Both the position numbers and the translations under genes were made by a program. A stretch of DNA of 64,000 nt from Saccharothrix violaceirubra (GTDB lineage: Bacteria > Actinomycetota > Actinomycetes > Mycobacteriales > Pseudonocardiaceae), in the NCBI RefSeq assembly GCF_014203755.1, contig NZ_JACHJS010000001.1:5952001-6016000 (forward strand). The letters are read 5' to 3'. Each line of letters begins with the position of its first letter. Position 1 is the first letter of the stretch. This document shows, one piece after another, positions 37,358 through 45,540 of this stretch. The notes under the pieces are model-generated. The model was not told the DNA's origin. It searched no databases and saw only the letters and a list, made by a program, of their open reading frames with translations.

Positions 37358-37743
37358 GACGTCAACGGTGCCATCAGAACGCCCGGCTGTCCACAATGGT
37401 CAGCCGTTCTGTCCACAGTGGCTGATCACGGGCTAACGACATTGAGCCAAGCGGAGCAACGGGAAGCTCCGCTGCGTGACGACGTGCCGATCGACGCCAC
37501 GCGTTCGGCCGCTTGACCTCGTCGGTCCACGCCACCTGGAAAACCTTGGCGGACAAGAGGTTCGCTCATACCTGTCACCCGAATGGCAGCATGTCCATAA
37601 CCGCGCGCACCGATGCAACCGTTTCGGCGCCGGAACCGGTAGCACAACCCGGTGATGTGTCCGCCGGACTCTGGCACACACGTCCCGTGGTGGGACCATT
37701 ACCTGGGGCAACCCCTCTGCCCCCTGAGGTCGTGGAGGTGCGC
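37358..37743. other. Divergent intergenic region
   Basis: This region separates the PadR gene from the small zinc-binding gene. Apart from two CTGTCCACA copies (about 37,385 and 37,405) and a short hairpin near 37,450-37,475, I see no feature. Confidence 0.4.
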
Positions 37744-37935
37744 GTGGGCATCAAGTGGATGGACTCGAAGGTCGTGAAGAGCGCCCGTGCACTGGCCGGG
37801 CGCATCCCGGAACAGGGCGCCAAGGACGAGTGCATGGTGTGCGGCAAACCGATCCGCCGACACCGCACCGTCACGGGCGAGGGCCGCGTCTGCTCCCTCA
37901 CCTGCGCCCAGTACTGGGCGGAAAACATGTCGTGA
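37744..37935 (+). CDS. 63-aa zinc-ribbon-like protein
   Basis: GTG 37,744 follows GGAGG with a 5-base spacing. A longer open frame upstream lacks protein character. The product has a basic helix (WMDSKVVKSARALAGRI) then CMVCGKP, a basic loop (RRHRTVTGEGR) and VCSLTCAQYW, so four cysteines (CxxC...CxxxC) likely bind zinc. A strong terminator follows the stop. I do not know its function. The size and finger suggest a ribosome- or RNA-associated protein. Confidence 0.65.
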   Translation: MGIKWMDSKVVKSARALAGRIPEQGAKDECMVCGKPIRRHRTVTGEGRVCSLTCAQYWAENMS

Positions 37936-37947
37936 GTGTCGCGAACG

Positions 37948-37985
37948 CGAAAGCGGCCCCTCTCCTGGGAGAGGGGCCGCTTTCG
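37948..37985. terminator. Bidirectional terminator between zinc-ribbon gene and tRNA-fMet
   Basis: A perfect 17-bp stem (CGAAAGCGGCCCCTCTC / GAGAGGGGCCGCTTTCG) with a 4-nt loop lies between the convergent ends of the small gene (plus) and the tRNA (minus). Confidence 0.85.
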
Positions 37986-37991
37986 GCTTTG

Positions 37992-38065
37992 TAGCGGGGA
38001 CAGGATTTGAACCTGCGACCTCTGGGTTATGAGCCCAGCGAGCTACCGAGCTGCTCCACCCCGCG
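37992..38065 (-). tRNA. Initiator tRNA-Met (CAT), copy 1
   Basis: 74 nt without encoded CCA. 5' CGCGGGG faces 3' CCCCGCT with an unpaired C1/T72, and the anticodon stem carries three G-C pairs (GGG / CCC) around CTCATAA. Both are hallmarks of the formyl-methionine initiator tRNA. It is identical to copy 2, 307 bases away. Confidence 0.95.
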
Positions 38066-38150
38066 TCGACATGTAGAACTCTACACCACCGTCAAACCCC
38101 ATTTCCACCACCCCCCATTTCCACACTCTCCGCAGGTCAGACCCCCTTCC

Positions 38151-38243
38151 CGCGCGAGTCCTCCACTCAGGCACCCCGAACCACGCACTCGGACACCACG
38201 AGATACCCGCCCAGGCACCACGAGATACGCGCTCGGGACACCC
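38151..38243 (-). repeat. Degenerate 22-bp tandem repeat, copy A
   Basis: Four units with a 22-base period occur between the two tRNA-fMet genes. In minus-strand sense they read GTCCCGAGCGCGTATCTCG, GCCTGGGCGGGTATCTCG, GTCCGAGTGCGTGGTTCG, then a terminal GCCTGAGTGGAGGACTCGCG. Each of the first three is followed by TGGT or GGGT. The same series, including the distinctive last unit, occurs at 55,771-55,858. Confidence 0.75.
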
Positions 38244-38252
38244 GCACATGCG

Positions 38253-38290
38253 AAAAGGCCCGGTCCGAGTTTCCTCGGACCGGGCCTTTT
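38253..38290 (-). terminator. Terminator of tRNA-fMet copy 2
   Basis: A perfect 16-bp stem (AAAAGGCCCGGTCCGA / TCGGACCGGGCCTTTT) with a 6-nt loop lies 9 bases past the tRNA 3' end. It ends in a T-run in both directions. Confidence 0.9.
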
Positions 38291-38298
38291 CGGCTTTG

Positions 38299-38372
38299 TA
38301 GCGGGGACAGGATTTGAACCTGCGACCTCTGGGTTATGAGCCCAGCGAGCTACCGAGCTGCTCCACCCCGCG
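38299..38372 (-). tRNA. Initiator tRNA-Met (CAT), copy 2
   Basis: Identical over all 74 nt to copy 1, including the mismatched C1/T72 pair and the G-C-rich anticodon stem. The short 3' flank (GGCTTTG in plus sense) is also shared, which suggests duplication of a tRNA-plus-terminator unit. Confidence 0.95.
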
Positions 38373-38456
38373 TCGGTAATGATGACTCTACGCGGAAGAC
38401 CGCCCGGAGTGCAAATCGGGTGGCCCGGACGTGTCCAGGGCCACCCGATCAGCCGG

Positions 38457-41450
38457 CTAGTTCGTCGGTGTCGGCGAAGGCGCGACCGAGGACTGGGGCG
38501 TCTGGGTCGCCGCCGCCGCACTCGCGGCCTCGAACTTCTTCGTCGCCACGTCCAGGTCCTTGTACGCCTGGCCGAGGGCGGCGAAGTCACCGCTGCTCTG
38601 GGCCGCCTTGATGGCGTTCAGGGCGGTCTGGATGTCCTTCACGGCCTGTTGCAGCTCGGTGCTCTGCCCGGTGCCGTTCGGCGGCGGGGTCGTCGAGGTC
38701 GGCGGGGTCGTCGTCGACGGCGGCTGGTTGCCGTTGCCCGGGTCGGGCACCTGGGACGACGCACCCGAGAGGACCTGTTCCAGCGCGGCGCTCAGGGTGG
38801 GCGCGTAGCCGACCTTGTCGCCGAAGCTGACCAGGACCTTCGAGAGCTGCGGGAACGACGTGTTCTGACTGGCCCGTTCGATGTAGACCGGTTCGACGTA
38901 GAGCAGGCCGCCGCCGACCGGGAGGGTCAGCAGGTTCCCGTAGACGACCTTCGTCTTCTGCTGGGTGAGCAGGTTCAGCTCCGAGGACACCTGGGCCGAG
39001 GTGAGGAACTGGGTCTGGATCTGCTGGGGACCCTTCGCCTCGTTGTTCAGGGTCAGGACGCTGATCTTGCCGTAGTTGTCCGGGTCGGACCGCACCGTCA
39101 CGTAGGACGCCATGAACTCGCGGTTCTGCCGGACCAGCGAACTGGTCAACTGGAAGCTGACCTTCTTCACGTCACCCGTCGGATCGCCCGCCAGCACGTA
39201 GAACGGGGGCTGCTGGTCGCCCGGCGCCTTGCTGTTGGTCTGCTGCGCCGCCTCCACCGTCGTCGGGTTGTCGACGGTCGGGTCCGACGGGACGTCCCAG
39301 AACGACACGCCGGAGAAGAACTGGCTCGGGTCGTCCACGTGGTACTGCGACAGCATCTCCCGCTGGACCTTGAACAGGTCCTCGGGGTAGCGCAGGTGCT
39401 CGCGCAGCGACGGCGACATCTCCGAGCCCGGCTTGACCGTGTCCGGGAAGACGCCCATCCACGCCTTGAGCACCGGGTCCTTCTCGTCCATCGCGTACAG
39501 CTTCACCGTGCCGTCGTAGGCGTCCACAGTGGCCTTGACCGAGTTGCGGATGTACGCGATCTGCCGGTCCGGCTGCGCCGCCACGCCCTTGAGCGAGTCG
39601 CTGGTGACCTCGCCGAGCGAGGTCTTGCGCGCATACGGGTACTCGTCGAGCGTGGTGTACCCGTCCACGATCCAGGTGATCCGGCCGTCGACGACCGCCG
39701 GGTACGGATCGCCGTCCACGGTCAGCCACGGCGCCACCGCCGACACGCGGTCGCGCGGGTTGCGGTTGAAGATGATCCGCGAGTCGTCGCCGATGGCCGA
39801 GTTGAACAGGATGTTGCGCTGGCTGTAGGCGGCGGCGAAGACGAGCTTGTTGAACAGGCCGCCGATGCGGACGCCGCCCTTGCCGTCGTAGGTGAACGAC
39901 GACTCGTCGGTGTCGTACTCGCCCGGCGCACCGGTACCCCGGCCGCCGACGATGGCGTAGTCGTTCGCGGAGCCGAGTTCGCCGAAGTAGATGCGCGGCT
40001 GCTTGACGCCGAACGGCCCCTCCTTGAGGTTGGCGTTCTGGTCGATCTCGGCGACCTCGAACACCGGGTAGCCGCCGCCGTCGCCCGAGCCCGCGGGCGT
40101 GTTGACCTTGCTGGCCTCGGCGAACACCATGCCGTTGCCGTGCGTGTAGATCAGGTGCTGGTTGATCCAGTCGCTCTGGCCCTGCGGGATGCCGGCGGTG
40201 CGCAGCTCGCGCACGGCGACGATGTAGTCCTGGAGCTGACCGTCCACTTTGTACCGGTCGACGTCGAGCTTCTCCGGGAACGCGTAGAACGGCCGCAGCT
40301 GCTGGAACTGGGTGAACGTCTTGGCGACCACGGCCGGGTCGAGCAGCCGGATGTTGCCCAGCGTCGCCTGGTCGCTCTTGAGTTCCTCCAGCGACACGTT
40401 CTGCTTGCCCTCGTACGGCTTCGTCTCGACGACGTCGTCGGTGACCCCGTACGCCTCCTTGGTCGCCTTGATGTTGCGCGAGATCGACTCGGCCTCTTTG
40501 TTGATCGCGTTCGGCTTGACCGAGAACTGCTCGAGCACCGCCGGCCACGCGGCGCCGACCAGGATGCTCGACAGCACCAGCAGCACGGTGGCGATCGCGG
40601 GGAGCTGGAGGTTGCGCAGCACGGCGCCCGCGAAGAACGCGATCGCGCAGAACACCGCGATGAACAGCAGGATCAGCTTGGCCGGCAGCACCGCGTTGAT
40701 GTCGGTGTAGCTCGCGCCGCCGAATTTCTCGTGCTCGGCGAACAGCAGCTGGTAGCGGTCGAAGAAGTAGGCAATCGCCTTGAGCAGCACGAACAGGCCG
40801 GCGACCACGGACAGGTGGGTGCGCGCCGGCCCCGAGAGCTGACCGCCGCGACCGGCCAGCCGGATGCCGCCGAACAGGTAGTGCGCGACCACCGCGCCGA
40901 CGAACGAGATGGCCGTGGCGATGAACAGCCACCCCAGCAGCCACGTGTAGAACGGCAGCTTGAACGCGTAGAAGCCGATGTCGTGGCCGAACTGGGCGTC
41001 GACCTGGCCGAAGTCGACGGCGTTGAGGAAGAGCTGGAACTCCTGCCAGTGGCCCTGCGCCGACGTGCCCGCGATGACGCCGACGAGCACCGGCAGGCCG
41101 ATGGCGAACAGCCGCATCCGCCGGGTCACGGCCGCGCGGTAGCGGGCGATCGGGTCGTCCGGACCGGACACCGGCACGAACACCGGCCGGGTCCGGTAGG
41201 CGATGACCAGGTTGAGCGCGGCCAGGCCACCGACCAGCAGACCGACGGCGAAGAACAACCCGAACCGGGTCGCCAGCACCGTTCCGTACACGCTGCGGAA
41301 GCCGACCTCGCCGAACCACAGCCAGTTGACGTAGGTGCCGAGCAGCCTGGAACCGGTGATCAGACCGACCAGGAGCACCGCACCGACGATGAGCAGAATC
41401 CGGCTTCGACGGGACAGCCGAGGCAGTCCGACCGGGGGCCGTGTGGCCAC
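38457..41450 (-). CDS. UPF0182 family membrane protein
   Basis: I start it at GTG 41,450 (VATRPPVGLPRLSRR), giving 997 aa, the family's usual size. Seven hydrophobic segments fill the first 320 residues (ILLIVGAVLLVGLITGS, FGLFFAVGLLVGGLAAL, LFAIGLPVLVGVIAGTS, LGWLFIATAISFVGAVV, VVAGLFVLLKAIAYFF, LILLFIAVFCAIAFFAG, ATVLLVLSSILVGAAW). A large exported domain follows (DINQHLIYTHGNGMVFAEA-like core, LYVEPVYIERAS). The tail is low-complexity Pro/Thr-rich. It corresponds to mycobacterial Rv3193c, also next to the PDZ protease. Its role is unknown. Confidence 0.93.
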   Translation of the reverse strand: MATRPPVGLPRLSRRSRILLIVGAVLLVGLITGSRLLGTYVNWLWFGEVGFRSVYGTVLATRFGLFFAVGLLVGGLAALNLVIAYRTRPVFVPVSGPDDPIARYRAAVTRRMRLFAIGLPVLVGVIAGTSAQGHWQEFQLFLNAVDFGQVDAQFGHDIGFYAFKLPFYTWLLGWLFIATAISFVGAVVAHYLFGGIRLAGRGGQLSGPARTHLSVVAGLFVLLKAIAYFFDRYQLLFAEHEKFGGASYTDINAVLPAKLILLFIAVFCAIAFFAGAVLRNLQLPAIATVLLVLSSILVGAAWPAVLEQFSVKPNAINKEAESISRNIKATKEAYGVTDDVVETKPYEGKQNVSLEELKSDQATLGNIRLLDPAVVAKTFTQFQQLRPFYAFPEKLDVDRYKVDGQLQDYIVAVRELRTAGIPQGQSDWINQHLIYTHGNGMVFAEASKVNTPAGSGDGGGYPVFEVAEIDQNANLKEGPFGVKQPRIYFGELGSANDYAIVGGRGTGAPGEYDTDESSFTYDGKGGVRIGGLFNKLVFAAAYSQRNILFNSAIGDDSRIIFNRNPRDRVSAVAPWLTVDGDPYPAVVDGRITWIVDGYTTLDEYPYARKTSLGEVTSDSLKGVAAQPDRQIAYIRNSVKATVDAYDGTVKLYAMDEKDPVLKAWMGVFPDTVKPGSEMSPSLREHLRYPEDLFKVQREMLSQYHVDDPSQFFSGVSFWDVPSDPTVDNPTTVEAAQQTNSKAPGDQQPPFYVLAGDPTGDVKKVSFQLTSSLVRQNREFMASYVTVRSDPDNYGKISVLTLNNEAKGPQQIQTQFLTSAQVSSELNLLTQQKTKVVYGNLLTLPVGGGLLYVEPVYIERASQNTSFPQLSKVLVSFGDKVGYAPTLSAALEQVLSGASSQVPDPGNGNQPPSTTTPPTSTTPPPNGTGQSTELQQAVKDIQTALNAIKAAQSSGDFAALGQAYKDLDVATKKFEAASAAAATQTPQSSVAPSPTPTN

Positions 41451-41564
41451 TGGGCACGCTCCTGGATCGCGGGTGGTGGCGTTGTACGTTCTGTCCAACT
41501 CTAGAGAGGTCGGCCAGGGTTCCCCGTTCGGTTGCCCGTTTGGAGTGGATGCGACGATGACGCC

Positions 41565-42095
41565 GTGCCGGCCAGTGAGGAGCAGCCCGTGGTTTTGCCC
41601 GCCGTCGCCCGCGAGGTCGAGGAGTTCGTCTCCACCGCCGGGTGGAACCAGGCCCCCCAGCTGTTCGCGCTGGTCCCCACCGCGGAGCTGCTCGCCCGAC
41701 AGCCCGAGCTGGCCGGTCAGCTCGACCCGGCGGCCTCGCCGCTGACGCCGATCGCCCAGGAGTCGCTGCCCGACGACGAACTCGACAAGGCGCTGGCGGG
41801 CATCGTGTGGCCGGACGTGGTCACCGGGTGCGCGTTGGCGCAGGAGATCGTCGTCCTGCCGCCGGACGCCGAGGAGTCGCTGTCGGCCGACCTCGGCGAC
41901 GCGGAGGCCCGCCGGATCGCCGCCGAGCACCCGCGACGGCGCGAGGCACGGCTGGTCGCGGCCGTACTGCGCGACGGCACGGTGTCGTGCGTGCTGCGGT
42001 TGCGCGGCGGGGTCGAGGCGCCCGACGAGGTCGTCGAGCACCCCGAACTGGCGCCGAACCTGACCGACGCGCTGCTGGCGACGTTCCAGCCGTAG
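41565..42095 (+). CDS. PPA1309 family protein
   Basis: The 176-aa product begins MPASEEQPVVLPAVAREV if GTG 41,565 is used. GTG 41,589 has a better ribosome-binding site (GAGGAG) and gives 168 aa. Recognisable family segments are VSTAGWNQAPQLFALVPTAEL, split by one residue from LARQPELA, then LAGIVWPDVVTGCALA and EIVVLPPDAEE. These conserved cytoplasmic proteins of actinobacteria have no known function. It is divergent from the UPF0182 gene and convergent with the PDZ protease gene. Confidence 0.85.
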   Translation: MPASEEQPVVLPAVAREVEEFVSTAGWNQAPQLFALVPTAELLARQPELAGQLDPAASPLTPIAQESLPDDELDKALAGIVWPDVVTGCALAQEIVVLPPDAEESLSADLGDAEARRIAAEHPRRREARLVAAVLRDGTVSCVLRLRGGVEAPDEVVEHPELAPNLTDALLATFQP

Positions 42096-42096
42096 G

Positions 42097-43185
42097 TCAG
42101 CAGCCGGGCGCGTCGCCGCCCGCGTCGATCGACTCGAGGGATTTCACCGCGTCGTCGATCTTCTCGACCTTGACCAGGCGCAGGCCCTCGGGCGCGTGCT
42201 GGCGGGCCTCGTCGCAGTTGCCCGCCGGCACCAGGAACACGGTGGCGCCGCCTTCGCGGGCGGCGACCATCTTGAACGGGATGCCGCCGATGCGGCCGAC
42301 CTCGCCCTTGTCGTTGATCTCGCCGGTGCCCGCGACCGAGTTGCCGCCGTTGAGCTCGCCGGGCGTCAGTTTGTCCACGATGGACAGCGCGAACATCAGG
42401 CCGGCCGACGGGCCGCCGACGTCGTCGAGACTGATCTTGATCTCGAACGGCACGTCGGCGCGCTCGACCGGCAGCACGCCGAGGAAGCCGTTCGCGCGGT
42501 CGTCGTCGGGCTTGCCGAGCGTGACCCGGGTGGACTTCTTCTCGCCGCCGCGCTCGAAGACGACCTCGACCTCGTCGCCGGGCTTGGTGGTGGACAGCGC
42601 GGTGCGCACGTCCTCGGCGACGGCCACGGTCCGGCCGTTGACGCCGAGCAGCCGGTCGTTGGGCTCGATCGAGGCCTCGGCGGCACTGCCCTTGGTGACC
42701 TCGGCGACGACGACCTTCATCGGGTACTTGAGGTAGCGCAGCGCGGCCACCTCGGCGCTGGTCTGCGAATCCTGGAACGCCTTCGTGTTCTCGTCGCGCA
42801 CCTTCTGCTCGGACTCGCCGGGCCGGAAGAACTCCTCGCGCGGCGCGAGCGCGTACCGGCCGCTGACCCACAGGCCGAGCGCGCCGAACAACGACACGTC
42901 GTCGGTGAGCTGCACCGTCGTCATGGTCAGGTGCCCCTTGGTCGGGAACGTCTCCTGGCCCTCGATGTGCACGACGTCGGTGTCGCCGACCTGCCCGAGC
43001 GTGTCGTAGGTCGGGCCCGGACCGAGCGCGACGTAGGGCACCCGGGCGAACCCGCCCAGCAGGCCGAGCACGAGCACCGAGAAAAGACTGATCACCAACG
43101 TCCAGGTGCGCCTGGTCAGGCCGCGACGCGGCGGCGGCGTCGGTACCGGTGGCTGCTCGACGGCCGTCTCGGTGCGCTCTGTCAC
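42097..43185 (-). CDS. Membrane PDZ / Lon-like serine protease
   Basis: The 362-aa product (GTG 43,185) has one N-terminal membrane helix at about 29-47 (TLVISLFSVLVLGLLGG). A PDZ domain at about 155-225 (AEVTKGSAAEASIEPNDRLL, GVNGRTV) follows, and then a Lon-type (S16) proteolytic domain. The Ser-Lys dyad is Ser260 in DVGGPSAGLMFAL and Lys305 in GGIPFKMVAA. It matches the YlbL-like family and mycobacterial Rv3194c. It acts outside the membrane; substrates are unknown. Confidence 0.92.
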   Translation of the reverse strand: MTERTETAVEQPPVPTPPPRRGLTRRTWTLVISLFSVLVLGLLGGFARVPYVALGPGPTYDTLGQVGDTDVVHIEGQETFPTKGHLTMTTVQLTDDVSLFGALGLWVSGRYALAPREEFFRPGESEQKVRDENTKAFQDSQTSAEVAALRYLKYPMKVVVAEVTKGSAAEASIEPNDRLLGVNGRTVAVAEDVRTALSTTKPGDEVEVVFERGGEKKSTRVTLGKPDDDRANGFLGVLPVERADVPFEIKISLDDVGGPSAGLMFALSIVDKLTPGELNGGNSVAGTGEINDKGEVGRIGGIPFKMVAAREGGATVFLVPAGNCDEARQHAPEGLRLVKVEKIDDAVKSLESIDAGGDAPGC

Positions 43186-43266
43186 GGTCCACAGCGTACG
43201 ACCATGGCCGCACGCCCTCCGCGAACCGGTACCGCGTGCCCGCACCCGTCCGCGTACCGTGGTGGT

Positions 43267-44559
43267 ATGAGCGACCTGCCCTTCGGGTTCGGCCCGCAGG
43301 ACCCCGACGACGACCGCCGCAAGGGCGACGACCAGAGCGGCGCCAACCCGTTCGACTTCGGCCAGCTGGGCGCGATGCTCAGCCAGCTCGGCGCGATGTT
43401 CAGCAACGCGGGTTCGTCGGCGGGACCGGTCAACTACGACCTCGCCAAGCAGATCGCGTTGCAGCAGCTGTCGGACTCCGGCCCGACGATCGGGTTCGGC
43501 CCGGACCAGGGTTCGGCGGTCACCGACGCGGTGCACCTGGCCGAGATGTGGCTCGACCCGGTGACCTCGCTGCCCGCGGGCAGCCGCACGACCCAGACCT
43601 GGACCGCGCGCGACTGGGTCGAGCGCACGCTGCCGACGTGGCAGCGGCTGTGCGACCCGGTCGCCCGGCGCGTGTCGGGTGCGTGGGTCGACGCGATGCC
43701 CGCCGAGGCGAAGGAGGCCGCGGGCCCGCTGCTGTCGATGCTGGGCCAGATGGGCGGCATGGCGTTCGGCTCGCAGTTGGGCGGCGCGCTCGCCCAGCTC
43801 GGCTCCGAGGTGCTGACCTCGACCGAGGTCGGGCTGCCGCTGGGCCCCGAGGGCACGGCCGCGCTGCTGCCGGCCAACATCGAGAAGTTCACCGAGGGCC
43901 TGGAGCGACCGGCGAGCGAGGTGCTCGTCTTCCTGGCCGCGCGCGAGGCCGCGCACCAGCGGCTGTTCAGCCACGTGCCGTGGCTGCGGCAGCGGCTGCT
44001 GGACACCGTGGAGGCGTTCGCGCAGGGCATCACGGTCGACACGTCGGCGTTGGAGCAGCTCGCGGGCCAGGTCGACCCGGCGAACCCGGCGTCGATCGAG
44101 GAGGCCATGAAGTCGGGCATGCTCGAACCGAAGACCACGCCCGAGCAGCAGGCCGCGCTCGCCCGGCTGGAGACGCTGTTGGCACTGGTCGAGGGCTGGG
44201 TCGACGTGGTGGTGGCGGACGCGGTCGGCGAGCGGCTGCCGGGCGCCGAGGCGTTGCGGGAGACGCTGCGCCGGCGGCGGGCCTCGGGCGGTCCGGCCGA
44301 GCAGACGTTCGCCACGCTGGTCGGGCTGGAGCTGCGGCCCCGGCGGCACCGGGCGGCGGCGGCGCTGTGGAAGCTGCTCGGCGACAAGCACGGGATCGAG
44401 CAGCGCGAGAGCGTCTGGGAGCACCCGGACCTGGTGCCCGGTTCCGAGGACCTGGACGACCCGTTGGAGTTCGTGGAGCGGTTCGGCAGTACCCGGGCGG
44501 CGTTGGAGGACCCGATCGCCGAGCTGGAGCGGACGCTCAAGGAAGAACGCGACGAGTAG
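43267..44559 (+). CDS. Zinc-dependent metalloprotease-like protein (DUF2342)
   Basis: This 430-aa protein starts at ATG 43,267. The N-terminus is Gly/Asp-rich (LPFGFGPQDPDDD). The DUF2342 core has the family's modified zinc motif, REAAHQRLF (about 226-234), in place of HExxH, with further conserved LVEGWVDVVV and RRRHRAAAALW. The family is called zincin-like, also F420-associated, but activity is not established. It corresponds to mycobacterial Rv3195 and is divergent from the PDZ protease gene. Confidence 0.9.
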   Translation: MSDLPFGFGPQDPDDDRRKGDDQSGANPFDFGQLGAMLSQLGAMFSNAGSSAGPVNYDLAKQIALQQLSDSGPTIGFGPDQGSAVTDAVHLAEMWLDPVTSLPAGSRTTQTWTARDWVERTLPTWQRLCDPVARRVSGAWVDAMPAEAKEAAGPLLSMLGQMGGMAFGSQLGGALAQLGSEVLTSTEVGLPLGPEGTAALLPANIEKFTEGLERPASEVLVFLAAREAAHQRLFSHVPWLRQRLLDTVEAFAQGITVDTSALEQLAGQVDPANPASIEEAMKSGMLEPKTTPEQQAALARLETLLALVEGWVDVVVADAVGERLPGAEALRETLRRRRASGGPAEQTFATLVGLELRPRRHRAAAALWKLLGDKHGIEQRESVWEHPDLVPGSEDLDDPLEFVERFGSTRAALEDPIAELERTLKEERDE

Positions 44560-44562
44560 GCG

Positions 44563-45090
44563 TCAGTCCTCCTCGGTGATGCCCAGGCCCGCCGCGGCGG
44601 ACAGGCCTTCCAGGTAGCCGATGGCCCGTTCGGCCTTCGGGTACCGGTGCACCAGCGCCCAGAAGTCCTTGCCGTGGCCGGGCACGCGCAGGTGCGCCAG
44701 TTCGTGCACGAGGACGTAGTCGAGGACCCACGCGGGCACGTCGCGCAAACGTTCGCTGATCCGGATCGTGCCCTCGCTGGGCGTGCACGACGCCCACCTC
44801 GTGCGCATCGGGGGCACCCACCGCACGCTGCGCGGCTCCACACCGTCGAGGTAGCGGGCGGACAGGTCCTCGCACCGCGCGAGCAGGGCCGCGTCGGAGG
44901 TGCGCGTGGGCGAGCGGCGCCGGGTCTCGCTGTGCTGGAGGCGGCTGAGCATCTCGGCGACCCAGTGCTTCTCCTCGGTCTTGGTCATACGCGCGGGAAG
45001 CAGGACGACCACCTTGTCGCCTTCGCGGTACGCGCTCACCATGCGGCGCCGTCGTGCGCTGCGCCGCACCTCCACGTGCGGTTCGGGCAT
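44563..45090 (-). CDS. YgjP-like M48-type metallopeptidase / metal-dependent hydrolase
   Basis: From ATG 45,090 the product is 175 aa; GTG 45,099/45,114 or TTG 45,120 would add up to 10 residues. It shows the family signatures VEVRRSARRRRMVSA, RWASCTPSEGTIRIS and the zinc-binding motif VLVHELAHLRVPGHGKDFW, with two histidines and a downstream HxxxFW. YgjP/SprT-like proteins are metal hydrolases of uncertain substrate. The gene is convergent with the DUF2342 gene, 3 bases apart. Confidence 0.88.
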   Translation of the reverse strand: MPEPHVEVRRSARRRRMVSAYREGDKVVVLLPARMTKTEEKHWVAEMLSRLQHSETRRRSPTRTSDAALLARCEDLSARYLDGVEPRSVRWVPPMRTRWASCTPSEGTIRISERLRDVPAWVLDYVLVHELAHLRVPGHGKDFWALVHRYPKAERAIGYLEGLSAAAGLGITEED

Positions 45091-45294
45091 GGCGTTCACG
45101 GTAAAGGCAGGCACCGACAATCCGCGGCGTCCAAGCGGCGGTGCGTCCGCTCACCACCCGGTGGATTGGGCCGAACGGCGGCTGGACACGCGGGGCCACA
45201 CGTGCAAGCGCGGAGGCGGGTGCGGAGGTAGCGTGCTGCGCAGCCAACGAGTGTGGCGCAGATCGCTCCGCACTCTCGATGCGAGGAGGAAGCC

Positions 45295-45450
45295 GTGGCC
45301 GAGACCTACAACGGCTACTGCGTCAAATGCCGGGAGAAGCGGGACTTCCCGGGCGAGATCCACGAGAGCAACAACCGCAGGATGGCGAAGGGCAAGTGCC
45401 CGGTCTGCGGCACCACGGTGACCCGCATCCTCGGCAAGGCGAAGGTGTGA
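45295..45450 (+). CDS. DUF5679 family small zinc-ribbon protein
   Basis: GTG 45,295 lies behind GAGGAGGAAG. The 51-aa product contains two CxxC pairs, YCVKCREK and KCPVCGTT, with a basic middle (ESNNRRMAKG). The short actinobacterial DUF5679 family has this pattern, and function is unknown. Confidence 0.85.
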   Translation: MAETYNGYCVKCREKRDFPGEIHESNNRRMAKGKCPVCGTTVTRILGKAKV

Positions 45451-45540
45451 CCTCCGGGGGTTGGCACGCGTCGCCGTGTCAACCCCCTCGACCCGCCCTG
45501 TGGACAACTCCGGGGTCGGTCGTCCGACAAGTGGCAGGCG

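Noticed and set aside
37513..37743. N-terminal extension of the 63-aa zinc-ribbon gene
   Set aside because: The extra 77 codons lack protein character, and the GGAGG site fits GTG 37,744.
38151..38243. CRISPR array
   Set aside because: Units are contiguous and degenerate with no unique spacers and no cas genes nearby.
38379..41504. 1,041-codon plus-strand frame opposite UPF0182
   Set aside because: Low-complexity Arg/Val/Asp text typical of an antisense frame in high-G+C DNA.
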